In this document: piece by piece, positions 15,075 to 23,881 of the stretch
How the letters are laid out: every line of letters begins with the position of its first letter
Numbering within the stretch: position 1 is the first letter of the stretch
Origin: Oscillospiraceae bacterium
GTDB lineage: Bacteria > Bacillota > Clostridia > Oscillospirales > CAG-272
Assembly: GCA_015063855.1 (NCBI GenBank)
Contig: SVTI01000013.1
Location: 1 to 37,632 of the forward strand
Reading direction: 5' to 3'
Length of the DNA: 37,632 nt
Notes under the pieces: generated by a model
What the model was told of the DNA's origin: nothing
The model's database searches: none
What the model saw: the letters and a program-made list of their open reading frames with translations, nothing else
Made by a program: the position numbers and the translations under genes

Positions 15075-16553
15075 TTAGTCCTCGTAATACTTAAGGAGCT
15101 CGTCAAGCTTAATCTGGTAACCGGGAAGGTTGCTCTGATAGAATGATGAGAAGCTGGGATTTTTGTAGTATACGGTATCTCTTAATGCCTTACCGCAGTC
15201 GATAGAGTAGAACTTACCGAAGTTAACACGGAAGCCGTCTCTGATGATATCAAGCATTTCAGCGGATTCATCGTCACGGGTGTACTTGTAGGAAAGTGCC
15301 ATGTCGTAGTATGCGGGAATTACTGTTGTCTGAGATACAGCGGAAAGTGTATCGAATACAGCACCTGTAAGCTCAAGATTGGAAGCATCTACGGGAACAC
15401 ATGCTACGGAATAACCGTCCATGGAACGGGTAAGATACCTATCCTGATTGCCATCCCACTTAGGATAAGGAACTATACCAAAGTCGGTATCCATAGATCT
15501 GAAGGAGTCTGCCTTGCCGAGAATTGCATGGTAGAATAATGCTCTGCCTTCACTAAATATCTTGTCACAGGGGTTATCTGCAATTGTTACGTTAGAGCTT
15601 ACGTCTGCGAAATAGGTGTCATTGGAGTCTCTGAACTCAAGAACCTTGGTAAGGATGTTGGTCATTTTACCAACGTCATATTCGATAACGATATTACCGT
15701 TTTCGTCCTTGTGAGTAGGGTCTACACCAAAATGAACGTCCATAGAGTTAACGGGATTGAGAAGCTCGGAAAGATAACCGAAGCTGTCCTCAGAACCTGA
15801 CCAATCATCAGCGTTGAGGTCCTTCCACTTACCGGTTGTCATTTCGATCATCTTATCAAAGGTCCACTCGCCGTTGCGTACAAGCTCATAGATGTCCTCT
15901 AAATTGTATTCCTCAGCGATCTGCTTGTTGAAATAGAGGGCATATACATGCTCCCAGTATGTAAGCGAGAAGTCACCTACCATGTACTTAAGCTTACCGT
16001 TGATGGTGATCTCACTCTTTACATCATCATAGTAATAGCTGTGATCATGCTTTGTACATTTAAGTGTGTCGGAGATGTAGGGTACATCGTAGTAATTATA
16101 GAAATACTGAACAAGCTCACCTTCGTTCATGTATCCCTGCTGGCTCATAATAAGATCGTACTCGCCTAAGCCTGCGTCAATTGAATTACGCATTTTGTTT
16201 ATAAAGATGTCCTTGCTTGCATAGTCACCTGCAATCGGTACGGCCTGGATATCAGCAAGACCAAAGGTGTCCATAACTGTACGGTTTCTTTCATATACCG
16301 CCTGGTTAACATTGTTTGTGTCGCCTTCGTCTGCTACGATCTCATAGACATAATCACCGTAGTCATTGTCTTCACGGCAGAGAATCTTGAATACTTCGCC
16401 TTCAAAAGCGAGATCATCGGGAATATGGCTTTCTTCACCGACTACTTCCTTGATCGATTTAACCTTTTTTCCTTCCTTTTCCTTAGAACCGCAGGAAACA
16501 ACGCTTGTCACGACCATGATAAGACATAACACAAATAATGAAATTCTTTTCAT
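15075..16553 (-). CDS. Extracellular solute-binding lipoprotein, ABC-transporter family 1 type
   Basis: 492 aa. The N-terminus has a lipoprotein signal: positive MKR, hydrophobic core (4-16) and lipobox VVSC with Cys21 as the lipidation site. The mature part has the extracellular solute-binding protein family 1 pattern, with segments such as LIMSQQGYMNEGELV, LYFNKQIAEEYNL and NGEWTFDKMIEMT. This is the layout of oligosaccharide-binding proteins in gut Clostridia. No permease or ATPase genes are nearby, so it is an orphan binding protein that would have to use a transporter encoded elsewhere. It has a strong promoter and an AGGAGGAAAAC site before the ATG. The ligand is unknown; a sugar is the default expectation. 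Confidence 0.87.
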   Translation of the reverse strand: MKRISLFVLCLIMVVTSVVSCGSKEKEGKKVKSIKEVVGEESHIPDDLAFEGEVFKILCREDNDYGDYVYEIVADEGDTNNVNQAVYERNRTVMDTFGLADIQAVPIAGDYASKDIFINKMRNSIDAGLGEYDLIMSQQGYMNEGELVQYFYNYYDVPYISDTLKCTKHDHSYYYDDVKSEITINGKLKYMVGDFSLTYWEHVYALYFNKQIAEEYNLEDIYELVRNGEWTFDKMIEMTTGKWKDLNADDWSGSEDSFGYLSELLNPVNSMDVHFGVDPTHKDENGNIVIEYDVGKMTNILTKVLEFRDSNDTYFADVSSNVTIADNPCDKIFSEGRALFYHAILGKADSFRSMDTDFGIVPYPKWDGNQDRYLTRSMDGYSVACVPVDASNLELTGAVFDTLSAVSQTTVIPAYYDMALSYKYTRDDESAEMLDIIRDGFRVNFGKFYSIDCGKALRDTVYYKNPSFSSFYQSNLPGYQIKLDELLKYYED

Positions 16554-16587
16554 GTTTTCCTCCTAAATTTTCGGATTTTATGTTTGT

Positions 16588-16616
16588 ATTATATAACAAA
16601 AAGAATTTTTAGTCAA
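16588..16616 (-). promoter_or_regulatory. Promoter of the solute-binding lipoprotein gene
   Basis: Minus strand: -35 TTGACT (16611-16616), 17-bp spacer, consensus -10 TATAAT (16588-16593). Confidence 0.85.
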
Positions 16617-16658
16617 TGGAGAATTGGTTAACAAATAAAGAATTATATACAATAAGGC

Positions 16659-17606
16659 TTAACTTACAACATTTTTGGGAGATTTATTGATAAAGGATTG
16701 AATATTATCCTCTACAATTCCCATTAAACGCTTTCGTGTGGAAAGAGGCGCCCAGGCAACATGAGGCGTTACTATAAGATTTGGTATACCGATAAGAGGA
16801 CAGTCTTTGGTCATAGGCTCGTTTGTCAAAACGTCTATGGCGGCACCTGCTATTTTACCCTCCTTCAAGGCTCTTGCGAGACCGTTTTCATCGTTGATTC
16901 CGCCTCTTGCAGTGTTTATATAGAGTGCATCACGCTTACATTTGCAGAATGCATCATAATTCATGAGCTTGTCGGTTTGAGCTGTAAGGGGACAGTGAAC
17001 CGTAATGATATCGGAGGAAGCAAGAAGATCATCAAATGAGAGAAATTCAACTCTCGGATCCCCTATTTTTGTTCTTGTAAACACCTTTACCTTCATTCCG
17101 AAGGCGAGGGCTATATCCGCAACCTTCTGACCGATAGAGCCGTATCCGATTATACCTATGTTTTTTTCATAAAGCTCATCTGTTGCGAAAACGAAGGGGG
17201 AGAAGCAGGGAGATGCAGACCATCCGCCATCCTGTACGAATTCATTATATTTACCCACCTTAGTATAATGCTCGAGAATAAGAGCGAAGGTATGCTGTGC
17301 CACAGCCTCGGTCGAGTAGCTTCCCGCATTGCAGACGGTAATGCCGTTGGCAGCGCAATAGGGAATATCGATGTTGTTGTATCCTGTTGCAAAGAGACCG
17401 ATATATTTAAGATTTTTTGCATTTTTTAATACGGGCTCAAAGAGGGGAGTTTTGTTACAGAGAATGATGTCTGCATCGGCAATACGTTCGCTTATTTCAT
17501 CGGGCATGGTTGACTGATATATCACAAGCTCACCGAATTTTGAGAAAATATTCAGGTCTATATCACCCTGACTTACCGTCATGGCATCGGTTATAACGAT
17601 TTTCAT
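16659..17606 (-). CDS. D-isomer-specific 2-hydroxyacid dehydrogenase
   Basis: 315 aa, family-typical length. The catalytic domain precedes a Rossmann domain with GYGSIG at 154-159. The active-site triad Arg234 (TARGG), Glu263 (NEP) and His282 (TPHVAW) is present. The residue ending the second Rossmann strand is Thr-Arg (FTRTK, 177-181 region) instead of the Asp usual for NAD, which suggests NADP(H) preference (inference). It would interconvert 2-oxoacids and D-2-hydroxyacids; hydroxypyruvate/glycerate is one possibility, but the substrate cannot be read. A GAGG site precedes the ATG. The gene diverges from lon and has its own promoter. The solute-binding gene downstream has a separate promoter. 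Confidence 0.9.
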   Translation of the reverse strand: MKIVITDAMTVSQGDIDLNIFSKFGELVIYQSTMPDEISERIADADIILCNKTPLFEPVLKNAKNLKYIGLFATGYNNIDIPYCAANGITVCNAGSYSTEAVAQHTFALILEHYTKVGKYNEFVQDGGWSASPCFSPFVFATDELYEKNIGIIGYGSIGQKVADIALAFGMKVKVFTRTKIGDPRVEFLSFDDLLASSDIITVHCPLTAQTDKLMNYDAFCKCKRDALYINTARGGINDENGLARALKEGKIAGAAIDVLTNEPMTKDCPLIGIPNLIVTPHVAWAPLSTRKRLMGIVEDNIQSFINKSPKNVVS

Positions 17607-17636
17607 AATTTTTTACCTCATAGTAATTTTAATATT

Positions 17637-17665
17637 ATAATATATTATAATCTTTATTTCGTCAA
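17637..17665 (-). promoter_or_regulatory. Promoter of the 2-hydroxyacid dehydrogenase gene
   Basis: Minus strand: -35 TTGACG (17660-17665), 17-bp spacer, -10 TATTAT (17637-17642) in a very AT-rich stretch. Confidence 0.7.
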
Positions 17666-17671
17666 TAACTA

Positions 17672-17700
17672 TTGAAAAAAAAGTCGTTTTATGTTATACT
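17672..17700 (+). promoter_or_regulatory. Promoter of the lon operon
   Basis: -35 TTGAAA (17672-17677), 17-bp spacer, -10 TATACT (17695-17700). No CtsR or CIRCE-type heat-shock repeat is apparent next to it. Confidence 0.8.
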
Positions 17701-17734
17701 GTAAAATAACTATAATATTATTTTGGAGAAACAA

Positions 17735-20059
17735 ATGCCGCGTTACATAGAAAAACTTGAAATGATGAATTTACCCTGTATTCTTGCAAGAGATACTCTT
17801 GCATTTCCCTTTATTTCTCTCGGACTTGAGATAACGGGTGATGAGGACATAGATCTCTGCGAGAAGGCAAGTGACGACCAGTCCTACATATTTCTTGTAG
17901 CACAGAAGGATCCTAACCTTGAGGAACCCTCTCAGGACGACGTTTACGAGGTTGGTACCGTCTGTCGTATCAAGCAGTTTCTTCGTTTACCCGAAGGGAA
18001 TGCCAGAATGGTCGTGGAGGGTGTATACAGAGCCAATTTACTGTCCCTTATAAAGCAGGACGGTGCATACAGAGCTGAGGTTATGTGTAAGGCTATCAGC
18101 ATAAATGCCGATACCATGAAGGTTCAGGCTCTTATACGTGAGGTTCTTGTTCAGTTCGATGAGTTCAAAAAATATATGCCCAAGCTTTCGGCTGAGATTA
18201 TCTCTACAGTACAGACACTTAAGGATCCCGGTGCATTATGCGATTATATCGCCTTTAACATACTTGTTAATTTTGCTGACAAGCAGGCGGTTCTTTCGGT
18301 TTTTGATCCCGCAAAAAGGCTCGAAAAACTTGCTGTTATAATGGCAAAGGAGCTTAAGATTCTTTCCACTGAGCTTAATATACATAATAAGGTACGCCAG
18401 CAGATAGATGATAATCAGCGAGAGTTTTACCTTAGAGCGCAACTCAAGGTTATACAGAATGAGCTTGGTGAGGGAGGTGCTGACAGCGAAATCGACGAAT
18501 ATGATGAGATGATCTACAACGCTCATCTTCCCGAGGAGATTGAAGCTAAGCTTCTGAAGGAGCTTCGCAAGTTGTCAAAGACTCCCTATGCGTCCTCCGA
18601 AGCGGCGGTTATCCGTACCTATATCGATACCTGTCTTGAAATACCCTGGTCAAAGATCACCGAGGACAGGCTTGATATCGAGAAGGCTCGCGAGATACTT
18701 GAAGCAGATCATGACGGACTCACCAAGATCAAGGAAAGGATCCTTGAATTTCTTGCAGTTAAACAGCTTAATCCCGGTCTTAATAATCAGATACTTTGTC
18801 TGGTAGGCCCTCCCGGTACCGGCAAGACCTCTATTTGCGAATCTATAGCAAGAGCTATGCAGCGTAAATATGTCCGTGTATGTCTTGGCGGCGTAAGAGA
18901 CGAGGCTGATATCAGAGGTCACAGAAGGACCTATATTGCATCCATGCCCGGCAGAATAGTAAATGGACTTATTCAGGCGCAGAGCCGTAATCCTCTTATG
19001 CTTCTTGATGAGATAGACAAGCTTACAAGTGATGCTCACGGAGATCCCTCCTCGGCACTTCTTGAGGTTCTTGACTCTGAGCAGAATCATAAGTTCCGCG
19101 ACCATTTCGTAGAAATGCCCATAGATCTTTCTGATACCCTCTTTATTGCTACCGCAAACGATCTTAACGGTATCCCCAGACCCTTAATGGATCGTATGGA
19201 AATAATTGAGCTTGATATATACAACCGTCATCAAAAGCTTGCTATAGCTAAGAATCATCTTATCAGGAAGCAGCGCGAGAAGCATGGTCTTAACGGCAGA
19301 ACTCTTAAGATAAGCGATGAGGCGATATTTGATATAATAGATTTTTATACTTCCGAGGCAGGTGTACGTAATCTCAACCGTGAGCTTGCCACTATCTGCC
19401 GTAAGGCGGCTAAGAGAATTGTTTCGGGTGAGTGTAAGAGCTGTAATGTTACAGCAAAGAATCTTAAGGACTATCTCGGTAACCGTAAAATACTTCCGAA
19501 GGAGATCGATAAGGATGATGCTGTCGGTGAGGTAAACGGACTTGCATATACCTCTCTTGGCGGTGATATTCTTAAAATAGAGGTTGCTTCAATGAAGGGA
19601 AGCGGTAAACTCGAGCTTACCGGTTCTCTGGGTGATGTAATGCAGGAATCGGCACGAGCTGCTCTTACCTGCATACGTACAAGAGTAAGTGATCTCGGTA
19701 TCGCAGAAGATTTTTATAAGGAGCTGGATATACATATCCATGTTCCCGAGGGTGCTGTTCCAAAGGATGGACCCTCTGCCGGAGTTACCATGACAGTTGC
19801 TCTTGCGAGTGAATTAACGGGAAAGGCTGTCAGACGTGATGTTGCCATGACGGGAGAGATAACCCTTCGAGGTAAGGTTTTGGCAATCGGCGGATTAAAG
19901 GAAAAATCAATGGCTGCATATAAGGCGGGAGTAAAGACTATACTTATTCCGAAGGATAATGTGCGCGATATAGAGGAAATAGACGAGATCATTAAGGCAA
20001 ATGTGACATTTGTTCCCATCGAAACCATAGACGATGCCTTAGCGGCAGCTTTAGTATAA
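17735..20059 (+). CDS. lon: ATP-dependent Lon protease
   Basis: 774 aa. It has an N-terminal Lon substrate-binding domain (about 1-200), a helical linker, an AAA+ module with Walker A GPPGTGKT (358-365) and Walker B LMLLDEIDKL, and a C-terminal serine-lysine protease. The catalytic Ser681 is in PKDGPSAG and Lys724 in GGLKEKS; the 43-residue spacing equals that in characterised Lon. It degrades damaged and regulatory proteins in the cytosol. A TTG at 17723 would extend the frame by four residues. The ATG at 17735 is preferred because GGAGAA lies 5 nt before it and the TTG overlaps this site. It heads the housekeeping operon, followed by engB as in Bacillus lon-ysxC; clpX is not adjacent. Confidence 0.97.
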   Translation: MPRYIEKLEMMNLPCILARDTLAFPFISLGLEITGDEDIDLCEKASDDQSYIFLVAQKDPNLEEPSQDDVYEVGTVCRIKQFLRLPEGNARMVVEGVYRANLLSLIKQDGAYRAEVMCKAISINADTMKVQALIREVLVQFDEFKKYMPKLSAEIISTVQTLKDPGALCDYIAFNILVNFADKQAVLSVFDPAKRLEKLAVIMAKELKILSTELNIHNKVRQQIDDNQREFYLRAQLKVIQNELGEGGADSEIDEYDEMIYNAHLPEEIEAKLLKELRKLSKTPYASSEAAVIRTYIDTCLEIPWSKITEDRLDIEKAREILEADHDGLTKIKERILEFLAVKQLNPGLNNQILCLVGPPGTGKTSICESIARAMQRKYVRVCLGGVRDEADIRGHRRTYIASMPGRIVNGLIQAQSRNPLMLLDEIDKLTSDAHGDPSSALLEVLDSEQNHKFRDHFVEMPIDLSDTLFIATANDLNGIPRPLMDRMEIIELDIYNRHQKLAIAKNHLIRKQREKHGLNGRTLKISDEAIFDIIDFYTSEAGVRNLNRELATICRKAAKRIVSGECKSCNVTAKNLKDYLGNRKILPKEIDKDDAVGEVNGLAYTSLGGDILKIEVASMKGSGKLELTGSLGDVMQESARAALTCIRTRVSDLGIAEDFYKELDIHIHVPEGAVPKDGPSAGVTMTVALASELTGKAVRRDVAMTGEITLRGKVLAIGGLKEKSMAAYKAGVKTILIPKDNVRDIEEIDEIIKANVTFVPIETIDDALAAALV

Positions 20060-20075
20060 GGAAAAGGAAATAATC

Positions 20076-20678
20076 ATGGCACTGAATTTACAGAACGTTA
20101 AGCTTGAAATGACAGCAGGTATGATGAGTCAGTTCCCGAAGAACGACCTCCCTCACCTTGTATTCTCGGGCAGATCAAACGTGGGCAAGAGCTCACTTAT
20201 AAACACACTCTTGGGCAGAAATAAGCTGGCAAGAGTCAGCTCTGCTCCGGGTAAGACAATAACCATCAACTTCTATAACGTAGATAATAAATTCTACTTT
20301 GTTGACCTTCCCGGTTACGGATTTGCCAAGCGTCCTCCGAAGGAGCGCGCAGTATGGCAGAAGCTTGTTAACGATTATATGATGACGGCGGGTGATCGCC
20401 AGTCTCCAATGTTTGTTATGCAGCTTGTGGATATGAAGGTCGGTACGACCGCCGATGACTGCATGATGCTTGATTGGCTTAATCAGACCGAGTCCGATTA
20501 TATGATTGTTGCGACCAAGGCCGATAAACTGAACAAGGGCGATCAGAAGAAGGCTCTTGAATATCTTAATTCCCATGAGCTTATCAGAGAGGGAACTACA
20601 ATAATTCCTTTTTCCGCACTCAAGGGTGACGGTAAGCAGGAGATATGGAGCGAGATCAATAACGTTATACTTAAGTAA
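20076..20678 (+). CDS. engB: Ribosome-biogenesis GTP-binding protein EngB/YsxC
   Basis: 200 aa, normal length. It is a TRAFAC-class GTPase: G1 GRSNVGKS (32-39), switch region SSAPGKTITINFYNV with the G2 threonine, G3 DLPGYGFAKRP, G4 TKADKL and the G5 SALKGDG near the C-terminus. It is essential for late assembly of the 50S subunit in Bacillus. It lies 16 nt after lon, with a GGAAAAGGAAA site, so the two are co-transcribed, a widely conserved Firmicute pair. The gene seems intact, with no unusual features. Confidence 0.96.
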   Translation: MALNLQNVKLEMTAGMMSQFPKNDLPHLVFSGRSNVGKSSLINTLLGRNKLARVSSAPGKTITINFYNVDNKFYFVDLPGYGFAKRPPKERAVWQKLVNDYMMTAGDRQSPMFVMQLVDMKVGTTADDCMMLDWLNQTESDYMIVATKADKLNKGDQKKALEYLNSHELIREGTTIIPFSALKGDGKQEIWSEINNVILK

Positions 20679-20692
20679 GGAAGCATTAAACT

Positions 20693-21379
20693 ATGTTAAT
20701 GAATCTTATTGAAAGCGGCTTTTCCCGTGATGCAATAATAATGGTACTTTTGAGTATTCCTGTAATACTCTTTGCCCTTTCACTTCACGAATGCTGTCAC
20801 GGACTTGTAGCCAAGTGGATGGGAGATCCCACCGCTTACAATATGGGAAGGCTTACGCTGAATCCGACAAAGCATCTTGATCCCTTCGGTACCATCATGA
20901 TGTTTCTGTTCGGTTTCGGTTATGCCAGACCCGTACCGATAAATACAAGAAATTTTAAAAACCCCAAGTGGGGAATGTGTTTCTCTGCATTGGCAGGACC
21001 TGTGTCAAACTTTGTTGCGTCATACGTATTCTTTTTCTTCTACGCTTTGTTGTCAATGAAGGTCGTTACGGTAGAGATGATGTACGTTACAGGTATTCCT
21101 ACAATGCTTCAGGCTGTTCTGCTTCTGCTTTTTGTAGCATTCAGACTTAATCTAACCCTTGCACTTTTTAACCTTTTGCCTATACCTCCTCTTGATGGAT
21201 CAAGAATACTATTTGTATTATTGCCTTCGAAGTATTATTTTAAGGTTATGAAATATGAGCAGTATATCGCTCTTGCTATAATGGTGCTTCTCTTTACAGG
21301 TGTACTTTCCGGTCCTCTTACCGCATTGAGCGATATGATCTTCGAATTCTTTGCATGGACCTGCAATTGGATGGTGTGA
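20693..21379 (+). CDS. Site-2 protease family (M50) membrane metalloprotease
   Basis: 228 aa. It is a small polytopic M50 protein: HECCH (His32, Glu33, His36) in the first transmembrane helix is the zinc-binding HExxH, and FNLLPIPPLDG in a later helix supplies the distal Asp ligand. The GRLTLNPTKHLDPFGT loop is characteristic of the short, PDZ-less group. These cleave substrates within the membrane; the substrate here is unknown, and it is distinct from SpoIVFB by lacking a CBS domain. It starts 14 nt after engB. Its TGA is followed after one base by the scpA ATG, so it belongs to the same operon, as is common in Clostridia where this gene precedes scpA. Confidence 0.92.
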   Translation: MLMNLIESGFSRDAIIMVLLSIPVILFALSLHECCHGLVAKWMGDPTAYNMGRLTLNPTKHLDPFGTIMMFLFGFGYARPVPINTRNFKNPKWGMCFSALAGPVSNFVASYVFFFFYALLSMKVVTVEMMYVTGIPTMLQAVLLLLFVAFRLNLTLALFNLLPIPPLDGSRILFVLLPSKYYFKVMKYEQYIALAIMVLLFTGVLSGPLTALSDMIFEFFAWTCNWMV

Positions 21380-21380
21380 T

Positions 21381-22127
21381 ATGTCTGATGCATTAAATTT
21401 TAAATTAGAGGTATATGAAGGTCCTCTTGACCTTCTGTTAGCTCTTATAACCAAGAATAAGGTAGATATCTATGATATTCCGATATCCGAGATATTAGAT
21501 CAGTATCTTGCGTATCTTGAGGAGATGCGTAAGATGGATATGGATATAGCGGGTGAGTTTATTACGATGGCTTCCGAGCTTATGCTTATTAAGAGCCGTA
21601 TGCTTCTTCCCAAGAATCCCTTGGAGGAGGAAGAGGATCCCCGTGAGAGACTGGCTCAGGCGCTTATCGAATATAAGAGGGCAAAGGAGACTGCGGTATT
21701 CCTAAACGAAAGGTATTCTCAGTTCGCGGGAAGAATAGCCAAGCCTATGGATGAAGCCCCCTTTCAGGCTATCCCCGAGCTTTCCGATCAGGATGCTAAG
21801 CTTCTTGAGGAAGCATTTACCAGACTTCTGCAGAGAGCGAAGGAAATGCGTGAGACTATGCAGCCTCCCGAAAAGACCCTTGAAAATCTTTTGAAAAAGC
21901 GCGTTACACCTATACCGGAGCGTATTATCGGTATTATGAGATATCTGTATAAAAACGGGAAGAAGAGCTTTGATGAGGTTATGCTTCAGTCAAAGACCCG
22001 TTCGGATATCATAGCTTCCTTTGCGGCCCTTCTTGAGCTTCTTAAGGCGCGACGTGTAAGGATATACAGCGATGAGGACGATGAAATAATCCTCGAGCTA
22101 TCTACGGAAGGAATGAGAAGAAAATGA
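21381..22127 (+). CDS. scpA: Segregation and condensation protein A
   Basis: 248 aa kleisin of the SMC-ScpAB condensin, needed for chromosome organisation and segregation. The N-terminal signature LEVYEGPLDLLLALITKNKVDIYDIPISEI binds the SMC neck. The middle has the LLPKNPLEEEEDPRERL acidic region and a helical linker. The C-terminal winged helix (about 185-248) binds the SMC head. An in-frame ATG at 21351 lies within the previous gene. The ATG at 21381 is chosen because the protein family begins there and a GGATGGTG sequence precedes it. It sits 1 nt after the M50 gene stop and overlaps scpB by 4 nt (ATGA), indicating translational coupling. Confidence 0.95.
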   Translation: MSDALNFKLEVYEGPLDLLLALITKNKVDIYDIPISEILDQYLAYLEEMRKMDMDIAGEFITMASELMLIKSRMLLPKNPLEEEEDPRERLAQALIEYKRAKETAVFLNERYSQFAGRIAKPMDEAPFQAIPELSDQDAKLLEEAFTRLLQRAKEMRETMQPPEKTLENLLKKRVTPIPERIIGIMRYLYKNGKKSFDEVMLQSKTRSDIIASFAALLELLKARRVRIYSDEDDEIILELSTEGMRRK

Positions 22128-22705
22128 GTGATAACAATATCACAGAAATATATAAAACGATAGAGGCCCTGCTTTTCGCTACAGGAGATCCCATTACATA
22201 TGAAAAGCTCGGTCAGCTTCTCCTCTTGACTCCCGGGCAGGTGAAGAGTCTTGCTCTTGATATGTCAGAGGGCTACGGTGACAGGGGTATTCAGCTTCTT
22301 TGCTATGATACCGCTTGCCAGCTCTGTACCAAGGAACAGTATGAGGAAATCATAAAGGATTGTCTCGGAATCAAGAAAAACGGAGCATTATCTAAATCAT
22401 GTCTTGAAACCTTGGCTATAATAGCATATAACCAGCCTGTTACAAGAACATACGTTGAGGAGGTAAGAGGTGTTGATTCTGCATATGCATTTGGTGTTCT
22501 TATGCAGAGAGAGCTTATTGAGATAAAGGGAAGACTTGACGTGCCCGGCAGACCTAATCTCTATGCGACCACCAAGAAATTTCTGCGTGTGTTCGGACTC
22601 TCCTCGCTTAATGAGCTGCCCTCGGTGGATGCCCTTACCATAAAAAAAGAGGAAGTCGTAATGGTAGACGAGGAAGCGACAGCCGAGGAGAAAACCGAGG
22701 AATAA
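22124..22705 (+). CDS. scpB: Segregation and condensation protein B
   Basis: 193 aa. It is the winged-helix partner that dimerises and binds the ScpA linker in the SMC-ScpAB complex. Family motifs are IEALLFATGDPIT at the N-terminus, LSKSCLETLAIIAYNQPVTR in the middle and the second winged helix with GVLMQRELIEIKGRLDVPGRPNLYATT. The acidic Glu-rich tail (EEATAEEKTEE) is variable in the family. The ATG overlaps the scpA stop as ATGA. The next gene begins 33 nt downstream with its own GGGAGG site. Confidence 0.95.
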   Translation: MSDNNITEIYKTIEALLFATGDPITYEKLGQLLLLTPGQVKSLALDMSEGYGDRGIQLLCYDTACQLCTKEQYEEIIKDCLGIKKNGALSKSCLETLAIIAYNQPVTRTYVEEVRGVDSAYAFGVLMQRELIEIKGRLDVPGRPNLYATTKKFLRVFGLSSLNELPSVDALTIKKEEVVMVDEEATAEEKTEE

Positions 22706-22738
22706 AAGATCAGAAACGATTAAGAAAAGGGAGGAAAA

Positions 22739-23398
22739 ATGACAGCGTTAATTATAATACTCTGCATTCTTGCATTTTTTGCTTCGCTTTTCTTTATCCG
22801 TATGACCTTTGTAATAAAATATGATGACGGTCTGTATGCCGTCCTGAAGATACTGTGCTTCAGATTTCAACTGTATCCCGAGAAACCCCCAAAGCAGGAA
22901 ATGAGCGTAAAGGAGCTAAAAAAACTGCGAAAAAGGCTTAATAAGAAGAAACGGGACAAGCAGACAGCAGAAACTCTAAAAAAGAAAAGCACAACTCAAA
23001 AGAAAAAGACATTTTCGGACGTAACAGCTCTGGTAGATGAGATAAGAGCTATTGTAACAGAGATCTCCGGAAGACTGTTCAAGCACCTTCGTATCCATAT
23101 AAAAAAACTGGATATCGTGGTTGCTGCGGGTGACCCCGCCAAGACAGCTATAGCGTTCGGTCTTACATGTCAGCTTCTTAATTCTCTTATAGCGAGAATT
23201 GAAGCAACAGACTATAGATATAAGTTTGGCGATATGGAATGTCGATGTGATTATCTGGCGGATAAGTTTTCCTGCCAAGCACATATTGAATTGAAAATCA
23301 GAGTATGGCAAGCGTTAAGCGTGCTTATATGCTCTTTAACAAGCTATTTAAAATCCGATTTAAATAAGGGAGGAATTATAAATGAACAAGATAAGTGA
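22739..23398 (+). CDS. DUF2953 domain protein
   Basis: 219 aa. One N-terminal membrane helix (about 2-21) is followed by a Lys/Arg-rich charged stretch (about 55-90) and a mixed alpha/beta domain typical of DUF2953, including IVVAAGDPAKTAIAFGL. The protein is probably membrane anchored. The family is usually encoded directly before ytfJ/gerW in spore formers, as here, which suggests a link to spore formation or germination (genomic-context inference; biochemical function unknown). The GGGAGG site is 5 nt from the ATG. Its 3' end overlaps the ytfJ start by 17 nt, so the ytfJ ribosome-binding site lies within this gene. Confidence 0.85.
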   Translation: MTALIIILCILAFFASLFFIRMTFVIKYDDGLYAVLKILCFRFQLYPEKPPKQEMSVKELKKLRKRLNKKKRDKQTAETLKKKSTTQKKKTFSDVTALVDEIRAIVTEISGRLFKHLRIHIKKLDIVVAAGDPAKTAIAFGLTCQLLNSLIARIEATDYRYKFGDMECRCDYLADKFSCQAHIELKIRVWQALSVLICSLTSYLKSDLNKGGIINEQDK

Positions 23399-23819
23399 TA
23401 TTATCAGAACGTCGCTTGAAAATGCAAAGGACATTATTGACAGCAATACCGTTATAGGCGAGGCTGTATCTACCTCTAACGGAACTGTTATTATCCCCGT
23501 ATCCAAGGTAACTGTAGGTATAGCTACAGGCGGACTTGACTATAAGGGTAAGAATGCAAAGGAAAATGACAATGTAAATAATTTCGGCGGAGGCGGAGGT
23601 ACGGGTATCAGCGTTTCTCCCGTGGCTTTTCTGGTCGTTCATGCTGACGGTGGAGTAGATCTTCTCAATCTCAACTGTCCCACAGACCCCAACCTTACCG
23701 ATCCTATCGAAACTATAACTAATTTCGTCCGTAAGTCCCCCGAGCTTATCGAAAAGATCAAGGAGATATTCAAAAAAGAAGAGAAAAAGGACGAGGATAT
23801 CGATACCATTCTGGAATAA
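23382..23819 (+). CDS. ytfJ: GerW/YtfJ-family sporulation protein
   Basis: 145 aa. It matches the YtfJ (GerW) family: ISDIIRTSLENAKDIIDSNTVIG at the N-terminus, the TVIIPVSKVTVGIATGG strand, a glycine loop NFGGGGGTGISVSPVAFLVV, and an amphipathic basic/acidic C-terminal helix. In Bacillus the protein is needed for germination protease function in spores (family knowledge). Here it overlaps the DUF2953 gene by 17 nt. The GGGAGGAATTATAA site sits inside that gene. It is followed after 62 nt by a D,D-carboxypeptidase gene. Its presence supports a spore-forming host together with spo0A at 27163. Confidence 0.93.
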   Translation: MNKISDIIRTSLENAKDIIDSNTVIGEAVSTSNGTVIIPVSKVTVGIATGGLDYKGKNAKENDNVNNFGGGGGTGISVSPVAFLVVHADGGVDLLNLNCPTDPNLTDPIETITNFVRKSPELIEKIKEIFKKEEKKDEDIDTILE

Positions 23820-23881
23820 CATAGAATAATGGGACAAAGCCTGTCATATAGTGTACTAAAAACTAAGGACAGGTATTTGTT

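Noticed and set aside
23820-23881. Possible sporulation (sigma-F or sigma-G) promoter ahead of dacF
   Set aside because: Expected from the family, but the candidate -35 and -10 boxes do not fit the consensus; only a CCTGTC/GACAGG inverted repeat is visible.
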